Of a stretch of DNA of 64,000 nucleotides, positions 1-8,694 are shown one piece after another (the first letter of the stretch is position 1; each line of letters opens with the position of its first letter). The notes under the pieces were generated by a model, which was not told where the DNA came from, did no database searches, and was given only the letters and a program-made list of their open reading frames with translations. Origin of the DNA: Methyloversatilis sp. XJ19-49 (GTDB taxonomy: Bacteria > Pseudomonadota > Gammaproteobacteria > Burkholderiales > Rhodocyclaceae); contig NZ_JANINI010000008.1 in NCBI RefSeq assembly GCF_024580145.1, positions 95,068 through 159,067 of the forward strand, written 5' to 3'. Made by a program: the position numbers and the translations under genes.

Positions 1-1
1 G

Positions 2-223
2 TTGATCGAAAAAGGTGTTTCTGCTAACCTAGAAAGTCTTTCTCAGGATTTGCGTGAACGCGACGAACGGGACAGCAAACGAGCCAACGCGCCGCTGGTG
101 CGCGTAGCCGGTGCGATTCCGCTAGATACGAGTTCGATGTCCGCAGATGCCGCCGTCAGGATTGTTCTTGATGCGTGGGAGCAAGTGAAGGCAGGGCAGC
201 CGGTGCATCGAACTGATTCCTGA
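2..223 (+). CDS. cmk: Cytidylate kinase, C-terminal fragment
   Basis: Only the last ~73 codons are in the window; the reading frame is open at the left edge, so the first codon here is not a real start. CMP/dCMP kinase phosphorylates CMP using ATP in pyrimidine nucleotide salvage. The visible part has the family's C-terminal signature: an R-D-x-x-D-S-x-R-x-x-A-P-L helix (LID region) followed by a conserved strand and the segment reading LDTSSMSADAAV. The cmk-rpsA-ihfB order is widely conserved in proteobacteria and supports the call. Confidence 0.88.
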   Translation: MIEKGVSANLESLSQDLRERDERDSKRANAPLVRVAGAIPLDTSSMSADAAVRIVLDAWEQVKAGQPVHRTDS

Positions 224-244
224 TTCGCCGTTGTCCAGAAAGTG

Positions 245-314
245 CACCCTGCGAATGTTCGCAAGGGTGTTGTGATCACCCCTAACCCGTTGCCGCGCAA
301 GCGGCTTTTTGCCA
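245..314 (+). promoter_or_regulatory. Structured rpsA leader without Shine-Dalgarno
   Basis: Two hairpins lie between cmk and rpsA. The first spans 245-269: arms CACCCTGCGAA and TTCGCAAGGGTG with one bulged A. The second spans 292-305: GCCGC, GCAA tetraloop, GCGGC, followed at once by five T (306-310) and the start codon region. No purine-rich Shine-Dalgarno precedes the ATG at 315. The E. coli rpsA leader is also hairpin-rich, lacks a proper SD and mediates S1 autoregulation; a similar role here is inference. Hairpin 2 could instead be a weak terminator of cmk. Confidence 0.5.
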
Positions 315-2033
315 ATGTCCCAAGTTGCCCAGTCGTCCGAATCCATGGATTCCATGGAAAGTTTTGCAGCGTTGTTCGAGGAAAGCCTCCAGCGTCAGGA
401 AATGCGCGCAGGTGAGGTCATTACCGCCGAAGTGATGCGCGTCGACAACAATTTCGTTGTCGTGAACGCCGGCTTGAAGTCGGAAAGCTATATCGCGATC
501 GAAGAATTCCGCACGGATCGTGGCGAGCTCACCGTTGCGCCGGGCGATTACGTCAGCGTCGCAATCGAAATGCTCGAAGACGGTTACGGTGAAACCCGGC
601 TGTCGCGCGACAAGGCAAAACGCATCGCTGCGTGGAACGAACTCGAAAAGGCACTCGGCGACGGCACCATCGTCAAGGGTCTGGTGTCGGGCAAGGTCAA
701 GGGCGGTCTGACCGTGATGACCAACGGCATCCGCGCTTTCCTGCCGGGTTCGCTGGTCGATCTGCGTCCGGTCAAGGACACCGCGCCGTACGAAAACAAG
801 GAATTCGAATTCAAGGTCATCAAGCTCGACCGCAAGCGCAATAACGTGGTCGTGTCGCGTCGCGCAGTGCTCGAACTGACCGCAGGCGAAGAGCGCGAAA
901 AGCTGCTCGAGAACCTGAAGGAAGGCACGATCGTCAAGGGCATCGTCAAGAACATCACCGATTACGGCGCATTCGTCGACCTCGGTGGCATCGACGGCCT
1001 GCTGCACATCACCGATCTGGCATGGCGCCGCGTGCGTCACCCGTCGGAAGTGCTCGCGGTCGGTGATGAAGTCGAAGCGAAGGTGCTCAAGTTCGATGCC
1101 GAGAAGAACCGCGTGTCGCTGGGTCTCAAGCAGCTGGGCGAAGACCCGTGGGTGGGCATTTCGCGCCGCTACCCGCAAGGCACCCGCCTGTTCGGCAAGG
1201 TGACCAACCTGACCGACTACGGCGCATTCGTCGAGATCGAACAGGGCATCGAAGGCCTGGTTCACGTGTCCGAAATGGACTGGACCAACAAGAACATCCA
1301 CCCGACCAAGGTTGTCCAGCTGGGCGACGAAGTCGAAGTGATGATTCTCGAGATCGACGAGGACCGCCGCCGGATTTCGCTGGGCATGAAGCAATGCCAG
1401 GCAAACCCGTGGGAGGATTTCTCGATGAACCACAAGAAGGGCGACAAGGTCCGTGGACAGATCAAGTCGATCACTGACTTCGGCGTGTTCATCGGTCTGA
1501 CCGGCGCCATCGACGGTCTGGTGCATCTGTCCGACCTGTCATGGTCGCTGACCGGCGAAGAAGCCGTTCGCAACTACAAGAAGGGCGACGAAGTCGAAGC
1601 CATCGTGCTGTCGATCGATGTTGAGCGCGAGCGTATTTCGCTCGGCGTCAAGCAGATGGATGGAGATCCCTTCACCAACTTCATCGCCACCCACGACAAG
1701 AACAGCGTCGTGCGCGGAAACGTGAAGTCGGTCGATGCCAAGGGCGCGGTGATTGCGCTTAACGACGACGTTGAAGGCTATCTGCGCGCATCCGAAGCGT
1801 CGCGTGATCGTGTTGATGACCTGACCACTGTGCTGAACGTCGGCGACGAGATCGAAACGATGATCGTCAATCTCGACCGCAAGACCCGTTCGATCACGCT
1901 GTCCGTGCGTGCGAAGGATCAGGCAGACCAGAACGACGCGATTCAGAAGATCCAGTCCGAAGGTTCGTCGGCCAGCAGTGGCACCACCAACCTGGGTGCG
2001 TTGCTCAAGGCGAAGTTGAAGAACCCCTCCTGA
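315..2033 (+). CDS. rpsA: 30S ribosomal protein S1
   Basis: 572 residues from the ATG at 315; a TTG two codons upstream and ATGs at 345 and 354 are alternatives, because no SD decides the start. S1 binds mRNA on the small subunit and helps unfold and load structured or SD-poor messages. Six consecutive S1/OB-fold repeats are visible (roughly residues 25-95, 110-178, 195-267, 282-354, 370-442, 457-527). Repeats 3-5 carry the strongest signature, for example [20 protein letters not shown]. Full length for the proteobacterial six-domain form; the last ~30 residues are Ser/Gly-rich and probably disordered. Confidence 0.97.
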   Translation: MSQVAQSSESMDSMESFAALFEESLQRQEMRAGEVITAEVMRVDNNFVVVNAGLKSESYIAIEEFRTDRGELTVAPGDYVSVAIEMLEDGYGETRLSRDKAKRIAAWNELEKALGDGTIVKGLVSGKVKGGLTVMTNGIRAFLPGSLVDLRPVKDTAPYENKEFEFKVIKLDRKRNNVVVSRRAVLELTAGEEREKLLENLKEGTIVKGIVKNITDYGAFVDLGGIDGLLHITDLAWRRVRHPSEVLAVGDEVEAKVLKFDAEKNRVSLGLKQLGEDPWVGISRRYPQGTRLFGKVTNLTDYGAFVEIEQGIEGLVHVSEMDWTNKNIHPTKVVQLGDEVEVMILEIDEDRRRISLGMKQCQANPWEDFSMNHKKGDKVRGQIKSITDFGVFIGLTGAIDGLVHLSDLSWSLTGEEAVRNYKKGDEVEAIVLSIDVERERISLGVKQMDGDPFTNFIATHDKNSVVRGNVKSVDAKGAVIALNDDVEGYLRASEASRDRVDDLTTVLNVGDEIETMIVNLDRKTRSITLSVRAKDQADQNDAIQKIQSEGSSASSGTTNLGALLKAKLKNPS

Positions 2034-2058
2034 TCGCAGCTTGCGATTGAGGCTTGGT

Positions 2059-2086
2059 GACAGCGCCGCCTGCGGGCGGCGTTGTC
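2059..2086 (+). terminator. GC-rich stem-loop after rpsA
   Basis: The inverted repeat GACAGCGCCGCC / GGGCGGCGTTGTC has a short TGC loop and G-T wobbles. It is followed by TTGTCTTGTC and not a clean T run, so termination is plausible but weak. It sits between the rpsA stop and ihfB. Confidence 0.45.
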
Positions 2087-2128
2087 TTGTCATCATCCGG
2101 CTCCGTGCACCTGCTCAATCGATCTGTC

Positions 2129-2434
2129 ATGACAAAATCCGAACTGATCACCCGGCTGGCTACCCGCTTCCCGCAACTGGTGGCGAAGGATGCCGACTAC
2201 GCAGTCAAGATGATTCTCGATGAAATGACGGCCGCACTGGCGCGTGGCGACCGCATCGAAATCCGTGGCTTCGGCAGTTTTTCGCTGAATCACCGGCCAC
2301 CGCGCGTGGGTCGCAACCCGAAGTCCGGCGAAAAGGTTCTCGTGCCCGAGAAACGCGTGCCGCATTTCAAGGCGGGCAAGGAACTGCGCGAACGAGTCGA
2401 TCAGGCACTTGCTGCTGCATCGCCCGTATCCTGA
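2129..2434 (+). CDS. ihfB: Integration host factor beta subunit
   Basis: 101 residues from the ATG at 2129, which gives the canonical MTKSELI start. IHF is an alpha-beta heterodimer of the HU fold that bends DNA sharply at specific sites, acting in recombination, replication and sigma-54 promoter architecture. Seen: the helical N-terminal half, the GFGSF turn near residues 47-51, and the beta-arm with RNPKSG, where Pro64 is the intercalating residue. The partner ihfA is in the same window at 16987. Position directly after rpsA is the classical arrangement. Confidence 0.96.
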   Translation: MTKSELITRLATRFPQLVAKDADYAVKMILDEMTAALARGDRIEIRGFGSFSLNHRPPRVGRNPKSGEKVLVPEKRVPHFKAGKELRERVDQALAAASPVS

Positions 2435-2446
2435 TTTCACTCGCCC

Positions 2447-2677
2447 ATGGCCATCCTCACCTGGCTGCTGCGCATTGTCGTGTTCCTGCTGCTGCTGGGC
2501 CTTGCTGCGCGCAACAGCGATCCGGTCACTGTGCGCTGGTTCTTCGGCCACGAGTGGCGCATCGAACTGTCGGTCCTGCTGCTCGCATTGTTCGTGCTGG
2601 GCGTGTTGCTTGGTGCGTTTGCAGGCTGGACGCATGCGCGCAAGCAGTCTGGCCCGACTCCAACTTCGGCTGACTGA
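2447..2677 (+). CDS. lapA: LapA-domain inner-membrane protein
   Basis: 76 residues with two hydrophobic segments (about 4-20 and 41-63) separated by the motif NSDPVTVRWFFG, typical of the LapA/YciS (DUF1049) family. In E. coli LapA is encoded with LapB and takes part in control of lipopolysaccharide synthesis at the inner membrane. It starts 12 bases after the ihfB stop and 18 bases before lapB, so one operon is likely. The short basic C-terminus (HARKQSG) is expected to be cytoplasmic. Confidence 0.85.
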   Translation: MAILTWLLRIVVFLLLLGLAARNSDPVTVRWFFGHEWRIELSVLLLALFVLGVLLGAFAGWTHARKQSGPTPTSAD

Positions 2678-2695
2678 GCCGGCTACCCACTGAAC

Positions 2696-3871
2696 ATGGA
2701 CATCGAACTTTGGTGGTTGCTCGCGCTGCCACTCTTCTTCGGACTCGGCTGGCTGGCTGCGCGCATCGATATTCGCCATCTGGTCAGCGAATCGAGAGCG
2801 CTGCCGCGTTCATATTTTGCCGGCCTGAACTTTTTGCTTAATGAACAGCCGGATCGCGCCATCGAGTCATTCATCGAGGCGACCCGCAGCGATCCGCAAA
2901 CCACCGAACTGCAGTTCGCGCTCGGTAATCTGTTCCGTCGCCGCGGCGAGACCGACCGTGCCATCCAGATTCACCAGGCGTTGGTGAAGCGAGAGGATAT
3001 CAAGCCGGAGTTGCGCCTAAATGCCCGGCTGGAACTGGGTCAGGACTATCTGAAGGCCGGTCTGCTCGATCGCGCCGAAGAGGTTTTCGTGGGTCTGCGC
3101 AATACGCCGCTCGACATGGCAGCCCTGCATCACCTGCTCGACATTTACCAGCAGGAGAAAGAGTGGGCAAAGGCAATCGAGATCGCACGCGCCTTGCCGC
3201 CGGGCGAATCACACCGCGCGCAGAAGGACATTGCCCAGTTCCTGTGCGAGCTGGCCACCCATGCGCTTGCGCAGTCGCGTTACAGCGACGCCCGGCCGCT
3301 ACTCGAGGACGCGCTGGCCACGCATCGCAAGTGTGTGCGTGCGCTGGTATTGATGGGAGACCTGCACGCTGCCGAGCAGCAGTGGGAACTTGCGATCGAG
3401 CAGTGGCAGCGGGTCGAACAGCAGAATCCGGTCTACCTCGCACTGGTTGCCGGCCGTCTGGCCGACGCCTACCGCAAACTCGGTCGCGAACGTCAGGGCA
3501 TCACGTTGCTGAAGAGCTATCTTGAACGCCACACTTCCCTCGATCTGCTCGACGTCGTGTTCAAGGAGGAACTCGACACGGAAGGGCCGGCCGGTGCGCT
3601 CGCGCTCGTGCGCGACGAATTGCGCCGCAATCCGACGCTGCTCGGCCTCGACAAGCTGCTTGAGGCACAGATGCAGACGCTGCCGCCGGAGTCGCGCACC
3701 GATTCCGATCTGATGAAGGGCATCATCCATGCGCACACGCGTCGCGTGGCGCGTTACCGTTGCGATACCTGCGGCTTCAAGGCGCGCCAGTTTCACTGGC
3801 GCTGCCCGGCCTGTGGCGGCTGGGAAACCTATCCGCCCAAACGTACCGAAGAATTCGACCTCACGCCCTGA
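2696..3871 (+). CDS. lapB: LPS assembly protein B (TPR and rubredoxin-like)
   Basis: 391 residues, the usual length of LapB (YciM). LapB is an inner-membrane adaptor that with FtsH controls LpxC turnover and so the rate of lipid A synthesis. Visible in order: an N-terminal membrane anchor (about 5-21), tandem TPR helices through the middle (for example FLLNEQPDRAIESFIEA), and a C-terminal rubredoxin-like metal knuckle with Cys356, Cys359, Cys370 and Cys373. All key elements are present. It precedes a heptose kinase gene, which makes this a lipopolysaccharide-related block. Confidence 0.95.
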   Translation: MDIELWWLLALPLFFGLGWLAARIDIRHLVSESRALPRSYFAGLNFLLNEQPDRAIESFIEATRSDPQTTELQFALGNLFRRRGETDRAIQIHQALVKREDIKPELRLNARLELGQDYLKAGLLDRAEEVFVGLRNTPLDMAALHHLLDIYQQEKEWAKAIEIARALPPGESHRAQKDIAQFLCELATHALAQSRYSDARPLLEDALATHRKCVRALVLMGDLHAAEQQWELAIEQWQRVEQQNPVYLALVAGRLADAYRKLGRERQGITLLKSYLERHTSLDLLDVVFKEELDTEGPAGALALVRDELRRNPTLLGLDKLLEAQMQTLPPESRTDSDLMKGIIHAHTRRVARYRCDTCGFKARQFHWRCPACGGWETYPPKRTEEFDLTP

Positions 3872-3874
3872 TCG

Positions 3875-4834
3875 ATGCGCCTTTCGTCATCCAACTTGTC
3901 GTTGCCCGACACCTCTCGTACGCGCATCCTCATCGCCGGCGATGTGATGCTGGACCGCTACTGGTTCGGCGACGTGCAGCGTATTTCGCCAGAGGCACCG
4001 GTGCCGGTGGTAAAGATCGACCGGGTGGAAGAGCGGCCGGGTGGCGCGGCCAACGTCGCGCGCAACTGTGCCGCACTGGGCGCACACGTAAGCCTGTTGT
4101 CGGTCGTGGGTGCCGACGAGGCTGGCTGCACGCTGCGCGAACAGATGAAGTCGGCGGACATCGATGCCAGCCTGCACGAAGACGCCGCCTTGTCGACCAC
4201 GATCAAGCTGCGCGTGATCGGACGCCAGCAGCAACTGTTGCGCATCGATTTCGAGAACATGCCCACGCACGAAGTGTTGCGCGCCAAGCTTGATGAGTTT
4301 GCCCGCCGGGTGAGCGACGCGGATCTGGTGATCCTGTCTGATTACGGCAAGGGCGCGCTGTCGAACATCCGCGACATGATGGATATCGCCCGAACCGCCG
4401 GCAAACCCGTGCTGGTCGATCCCAAAGGCGACGACTATTCGCGCTACGCCGGCGCCACGCTGTTGAAGCCGAATCGCAACGAGTTGCGTGAGGTCGTTGG
4501 ACGCTGGCTGGACGACGACGACCTTGCGCACCGCGCGCACGCGCTGCGTGACGAACTGAATCTTGGCGCGCTGCTGTTGACCCGCTCGGACGCCGGCATG
4601 AGCCTGTACGACGCGGACGGTGTCATTCACGAGCCCGCGCTCGCACGCGAGGTGTATGACGTGAGCGGCGCAGGCGATACGGTGATCGCCACTATGGCCG
4701 TCATGCTGGCGGCAGGCAGTTCGATGCCCGATGCGATGCGGCTGGCGAACCGTGCAGCGGGCATCGTCGTTGCGAAGCTCGGCACTGCGGTATGCTCGCT
4801 GGACGAATTGGCGGCCGATCTGCATCACACCTGA
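3875..4834 (+). CDS. rfaE1: D-glycero-beta-D-manno-heptose-7-phosphate kinase
   Basis: 319 residues of the PfkB/ribokinase fold. It phosphorylates heptose 7-phosphate at C1 in ADP-heptose synthesis for the LPS inner core. Seen: GDVMLDRYWFGDVQRISPEAP near residues 22-42, GGAANVARN substrate-binding loop, and the DVSGAGDT motif whose Asp268 is the catalytic base. The E. coli HldE enzyme is a fusion of kinase and adenylyltransferase; this protein stops after the kinase domain, so the adenylyltransferase must be a separate gene outside the window. It starts 3 bases after lapB. Confidence 0.93.
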   Translation: MRLSSSNLSLPDTSRTRILIAGDVMLDRYWFGDVQRISPEAPVPVVKIDRVEERPGGAANVARNCAALGAHVSLLSVVGADEAGCTLREQMKSADIDASLHEDAALSTTIKLRVIGRQQQLLRIDFENMPTHEVLRAKLDEFARRVSDADLVILSDYGKGALSNIRDMMDIARTAGKPVLVDPKGDDYSRYAGATLLKPNRNELREVVGRWLDDDDLAHRAHALRDELNLGALLLTRSDAGMSLYDADGVIHEPALAREVYDVSGAGDTVIATMAVMLAAGSSMPDAMRLANRAAGIVVAKLGTAVCSLDELAADLHHT

Positions 4835-4885
4835 TCCGACGGTCGCGCGACGTCTGTCTTACGTCTGCCTGTGGAGTTTTGCGCC

Positions 4886-5539
4886 ATGCGTCGCCTGATC
4901 TGCTTTCTGCTGCTTTGCCTCGCCGCCCCCTGGGCGCTGGCCGCGCTCGATCTGAATGTCGCCACCGAAGCTGAACTCGATGCATTGCCCGGCATCGGCC
5001 CGAGCCGCGCCCAAGCCATCATCGAGCACCGTGCGACGAATGGCCCGTTCGCCTCGGTGGAAGACCTGCGCCATGTGAAGGGCATCGGCGACAAGACCTT
5101 CGCCGAACTCAAGCCGTTGCTCAGCGTCGGGCCCGTAGCCGGTGCATCAACCTCTGGCGCGACGGCGAAACCACCCTCTGCCTTACCGGCCTCTGCTGGG
5201 TTTCCTTGGTGGATTGTCGGGGTGATCGTGCTCATCGCAGTGATCGGCGCCGTGGTGATGCGCCGCCGCGCCTCACCTTCAGCGGTACAAACGCCCACTG
5301 CGGTACCGGCAGCACCGGCGCCAGCAGCATCGCCGGTGCGATCCGCAGCATCGCCACCGCCGCGTCCGGCGGGTGGTGCAGCGGGCACCCCGCATGCTCC
5401 GCCGACGCGACCGGCAGGCGCACCACCGAGACCCGCCGGCAGTCCTCCCGCCCAGCCGTCGGCCGATCCAGCGGCCGTGACGTCCGCCGTTCCACCGAGG
5501 CCGGCAGGCGCGCCCCCCAAACCGGCCGGCTCACGCTGA
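4886..5539 (+). CDS. ComEA-like helix-hairpin-helix protein with proline-rich tail
   Basis: 217 residues from ATG 4886, preceded by GGAG at good spacing; a GTG at 4871 is less likely. Domains: Sec signal peptide (1-19, ending ALA), a ComEA-type helix-hairpin-helix DNA-binding domain (about 21-80, with DALPGIGPSRAQAIIEHR and the second hairpin VKGIGDKT), a transmembrane segment (about 106-126), then ~85 residues of Pro/Ala-rich repeats such as PPRPAG. Periplasmic ComEA binds incoming DNA in natural transformation. The extra transmembrane helix and long proline tail are unusual compared with short ComEA proteins, and a function in DNA uptake is only an inference. Confidence 0.8.
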   Translation: MRRLICFLLLCLAAPWALAALDLNVATEAELDALPGIGPSRAQAIIEHRATNGPFASVEDLRHVKGIGDKTFAELKPLLSVGPVAGASTSGATAKPPSALPASAGFPWWIVGVIVLIAVIGAVVMRRRASPSAVQTPTAVPAAPAPAASPVRSAASPPPRPAGGAAGTPHAPPTRPAGAPPRPAGSPPAQPSADPAAVTSAVPPRPAGAPPKPAGSR

Positions 5540-5566
5540 GTCCGCACTACAGACTTCAAGGCAGCC

Positions 5567-6469
5567 ATGCACTACAAGACACTCGAAGATTTCGTCGGCA
5601 ACACACCGCTGGTTCGGTTGCAGCGCATTCCGGGCGACGATAACGCGCGTCGCAGCAACGTCATCCTCGGCAAGCTGGAGGGAAACAATCCGGCCGGTTC
5701 GGTCAAGGACAGGCCGGCGCTGTCGATGATCCGTCGTGCCGAGGAGCGCGGCGACATCAAGCCGGGTGACACCCTGATCGAGGCGACCAGCGGCAACACC
5801 GGCATCGCCCTGGCCATGGTGGCGGCGATGCGCGGCTACAAGATGATTCTGGTCATGCCCGAGAACCAGAGTATCGAGCGCCGCCAGAGCATGGCCGCCT
5901 ACGGTGCCGAACTGGTGCTGACGAGCAAGGCGGGCAGCATGGAACTGGCGCGCGATGTGGCGGAGAAGATGCGCGACGAAGGTCGCGGCATCATCCTCGA
6001 CCAGTTCGCCAATCCGGATAATCCGCGTGCCCATATTGAGGGAACGGGCCCGGAGATCTGGCGCGATACCGAAGGTCGCGTCACCCATTTCGTCAGCTCG
6101 ATGGGCACTACTGGCACCATCATGGGGACCTCGACCTTTCTGAAGTCCAAAAATCCGGACATCCAGATCGTAGGCTGCCAGCCTGAGGAAGGTGCGCAGA
6201 TTCCGGGTATCCGCAAGTGGCCGCAAGCCTATCTGCCGAAGATCTACGACGGCGCCCGCGTCGACCGGCTGGAGTATGTCGGTCAGGCTGCAGCCGAGGA
6301 CATGACGCGCCGTCTGGCCGCGGAAGAGGGTATTTGCGCAGGCATCAGTTCCGGCGGCGCACTGGTCGTCGCCTTGCGCATTGCGGCCGAAGTCGAGAAT
6401 GCGACCATCGTCACCATTGTCTGCGACCGCGGTGACCGCTATCTGTCTACGGGTGTATTTCCCTCCTGA
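5567..6469 (+). CDS. cysM: Cysteine synthase B (O-acetylserine sulfhydrylase)
   Basis: 300 residues, typical for CysM. This PLP enzyme makes cysteine from O-acetylserine and sulfide or thiosulfate. Seen: the PLP lysine Lys47 in NNPAGSVKDRPA, the phosphate/substrate loop TSGNTG at 74-79, and the C-terminal GISSGGALVVAL loop. CysM-type features (RRPxL-like RPALSM, shorter C-terminus) favour CysM over CysK. Its last codons overlap the probable start of the downstream YdbH-like gene. Confidence 0.93.
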   Translation: MHYKTLEDFVGNTPLVRLQRIPGDDNARRSNVILGKLEGNNPAGSVKDRPALSMIRRAEERGDIKPGDTLIEATSGNTGIALAMVAAMRGYKMILVMPENQSIERRQSMAAYGAELVLTSKAGSMELARDVAEKMRDEGRGIILDQFANPDNPRAHIEGTGPEIWRDTEGRVTHFVSSMGTTGTIMGTSTFLKSKNPDIQIVGCQPEEGAQIPGIRKWPQAYLPKIYDGARVDRLEYVGQAAAEDMTRRLAAEEGICAGISSGGALVVALRIAAEVENATIVTIVCDRGDRYLSTGVFPS

Positions 6470-8462
6470 ACGACTGTTGCGGCCGCTGCGCCGCTGCGCT
6501 GCAGCGCTGATTCTGCTCGGTGCCCATTCATCGCCGCAGGCGGCCATCGAACTGCGCTTCGAGTCACTGTCGGCGGCCGCAGTCGAATTGAGCGATGTAC
6601 GCATCGCGGCAGCCGGGCTGGGTGGTGGCCGCGCAAGCATCACTGCGTCACGCGCACTTGTGGCCGGGCGCACGCTGCAGCATGTCAAACTTGAATGCGA
6701 CGACTTCTCGGTGCTGCCTGATGTGCATTGCAGGGGAGGGCGGCTGAGCGCCGAAGGTTTCGGTCCGTGGCCGGTCGAGCTCAGTCTTCGCGGACCTCAA
6801 CGCGCGCTGCGCGCAGACGTCCGCCTGAACGCCGAAGTCACGGTAACGGTGAGCGGCGACCTGGCTGGCAGCTTGCCGCAACTGCGGCTGGTGTCGTCCG
6901 GCCTGCCCCTGGAGTTCCTGCTCGGCGAAATTCCTGCGTTGAAACCGTACGTGCCGGTCGGCAAGGTCGATGTCGACGCCACATTGGTGCTCAAGGGCGC
7001 CGAACGGTCGCCCCGATTGCGTGCCACGCTCGCTCTACGCGACGGACGTTTCGGCTCGGCAGACGGTTTGCGCGCAGCGGATTCGCTGTCGGCGGTCCTC
7101 GATATCGACGTGCAGCGCGACGGCCCGGACTGGCGCGGCGCGCTCGTCACCGACTGGCGCGGCGGCGAATTGCTGTGGGACAGCGTCTATCTGACGGGAG
7201 GCGGCAGCGTGCTGTCGGCGGATTTCAGATTGTCGCCGTCAGCACTGGATCTGACTGCGCTCGCGCTTGATCTTGCCGGTATAGGGCGTCTGACCGGCGA
7301 CGCCACACTGGATCGCGCAAGTGTCGCGCTGCGCGCGGCGCGCGTGCAGGGCGTAGAACTCGACCTGAAGTTGCTCAACGAACGCTTCGTTCAGCCCCTG
7401 TTTGCCGCGCGGGGCTGGCCGGCATTCGTCATGCAGGGGTACGCGGATGTGGCAGCCCGGCTTGATCCCGCCGGGTTGCACAGTGCGAAACTGATCGTAC
7501 GCGGTGGCCACGTGAGTGACGCAGCCGGACGGTATTCGCTGCAGCAACTGGACGCAGACCTGCCGTGGCAGCGTGACGCTGCGGCACGCATGCACATCAC
7601 CGCGGGTGAAGGGCGATTCGGCCGTGCGCCTGTCGGCCGCTTCGCGCTCGACGCCGACGTGGCACCCGATCATGTGGCTGTTCAGCCGGTGCGCATCCCG
7701 TTGCTCGACGCCGGCCTTCAGCTGAATCTGCTGCGCTTCGAACGCGTGGACGGCCGATGGACCGGTGACCTCTCGGCCGACCTTGAACCGCTGTCGATGC
7801 CGGAACTGACGCAGGCACTCGGCTGGCCGCGCATGGCCGGAAGTGTCGGCGCCAGCGTGCCGCACGTGCGCTGGCGCGATGGCGTGCTGTCACTTGACGG
7901 ACAACTGATGATCCAGGTGTTCGGCGGCTACATCGCCGCGAGCGGTCTGAAGGTGATCGAGCCCTTCGGCACGACACCGCGTGTACTTTCCGACCTGCAG
8001 ATGCGTTACGTCGATCTGGACGCGCTGACCGAAACCTTCAAGTTCGGTCGCATCACCGGTCGGCTCGACGGGGATGTCACCGGGCTGGAATTGTCGCGCT
8101 GGAAGCCACTGGCGTTCGATGCGCGCGTGCGTTCGAGTGAGGGTGACTATCCGCGGTCGATCAGCCAGCGCGCTGTGGATAGCATCACTGCGCTGGGGGG
8201 GGCGGGTGCGACTGCGGCGATCCAGCGTACATTCCTGGGTGTGTTCGAACGCTTCGGATATCGGCGCATCGGCGTGTCGTGCCGTTTGCGCAATGGTGTG
8301 TGCGAGATGGATGGGCTGGGCAACCGGAACGGCGGATTCGTGCTGATCGAGGGGGGCGGTGTGCCGGCACTCAGCGTGGTTGGCTACAATCGGCGCGTCG
8401 ACTGGCAGGTTTTGCTGGAACGGCTGGCGCGCGTGACCGAAACGAAACCGGTGCTTCAATGA
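6453..8462 (+). CDS. ydbH: YdbH-like AsmA-family intermembrane protein
   Basis: About 669 residues from the GTG at 6453; the start is uncertain (TTG 6477 is an alternative) and overlaps cysM by 17 bases. The N-terminus has a basic then hydrophobic anchor (RLLRPLRRCAAALILLG), followed by long stretches of alternating beta-strand pattern with LRLVSSGLPL-like repeats expected of AsmA-type grooved proteins. In E. coli YdbH spans the periplasm and, with the outer-membrane lipoprotein YnbE and periplasmic YdbL, is proposed to move phospholipids to the outer membrane. The identification rests on fold-like sequence pattern plus the two genes that follow. Shorter than E. coli YdbH (~880 residues). Confidence 0.75.
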   Translation: MYFPPERLLRPLRRCAAALILLGAHSSPQAAIELRFESLSAAAVELSDVRIAAAGLGGGRASITASRALVAGRTLQHVKLECDDFSVLPDVHCRGGRLSAEGFGPWPVELSLRGPQRALRADVRLNAEVTVTVSGDLAGSLPQLRLVSSGLPLEFLLGEIPALKPYVPVGKVDVDATLVLKGAERSPRLRATLALRDGRFGSADGLRAADSLSAVLDIDVQRDGPDWRGALVTDWRGGELLWDSVYLTGGGSVLSADFRLSPSALDLTALALDLAGIGRLTGDATLDRASVALRAARVQGVELDLKLLNERFVQPLFAARGWPAFVMQGYADVAARLDPAGLHSAKLIVRGGHVSDAAGRYSLQQLDADLPWQRDAAARMHITAGEGRFGRAPVGRFALDADVAPDHVAVQPVRIPLLDAGLQLNLLRFERVDGRWTGDLSADLEPLSMPELTQALGWPRMAGSVGASVPHVRWRDGVLSLDGQLMIQVFGGYIAASGLKVIEPFGTTPRVLSDLQMRYVDLDALTETFKFGRITGRLDGDVTGLELSRWKPLAFDARVRSSEGDYPRSISQRAVDSITALGGAGATAAIQRTFLGVFERFGYRRIGVSCRLRNGVCEMDGLGNRNGGFVLIEGGGVPALSVVGYNRRVDWQVLLERLARVTETKPVLQ

Positions 8463-8469
8463 GGTGGAC

Positions 8470-8694
8470 ATGAACAGGTCGCATACATACAAGGCGCTCA
8501 CACGCCAGTCACCCCCGCGCAGGTCGATGACCATCGCACTGGCTGCCTCTGCTCTGCTCGCGGGCTGCGTCACCATCAACATCTACTTTCCCGCCGCTGC
8601 GGCGGAAAAGGCCGCTGATCGCATCATCGACGAAGTCTGGCAGCTGAAGAACGGCAGCCAGACGCCGGCTATTCCTGAAGGAAAGCAACCATGA
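8470..8694 (+). CDS. ynbE: YnbE-like small lipoprotein
   Basis: 74 residues from ATG 8470 (GAGG just upstream); a GTG at 8464 and an internal ATG at 8527 are alternatives, the last giving a more ordinary signal peptide length. The lipobox ALLAGC is clear, so the mature protein starts at that Cys and is lipid-anchored. The mature part (VTINIYFPAAAAEKAADRII) is about 40 residues, matching the small YnbE-type lipoproteins paired with YdbH. It overlaps the next gene by the ATGA tetranucleotide, which implies translational coupling. Confidence 0.72.
   Translation: MNRSHTYKALTRQSPPRRSMTIALAASALLAGCVTINIYFPAAAAEKAADRIIDEVWQLKNGSQTPAIPEGKQP

Noticed and set aside
282..1526. A 414-codon minus-strand frame inside rpsA
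   Set aside because: Shadow of the repeated S1 domains; no SD or domain.
3875..4834. Truncated HldE fusion missing the adenylyltransferase
   Set aside because: Separate kinase and adenylyltransferase genes are common in betaproteobacteria; the kinase domain is complete.
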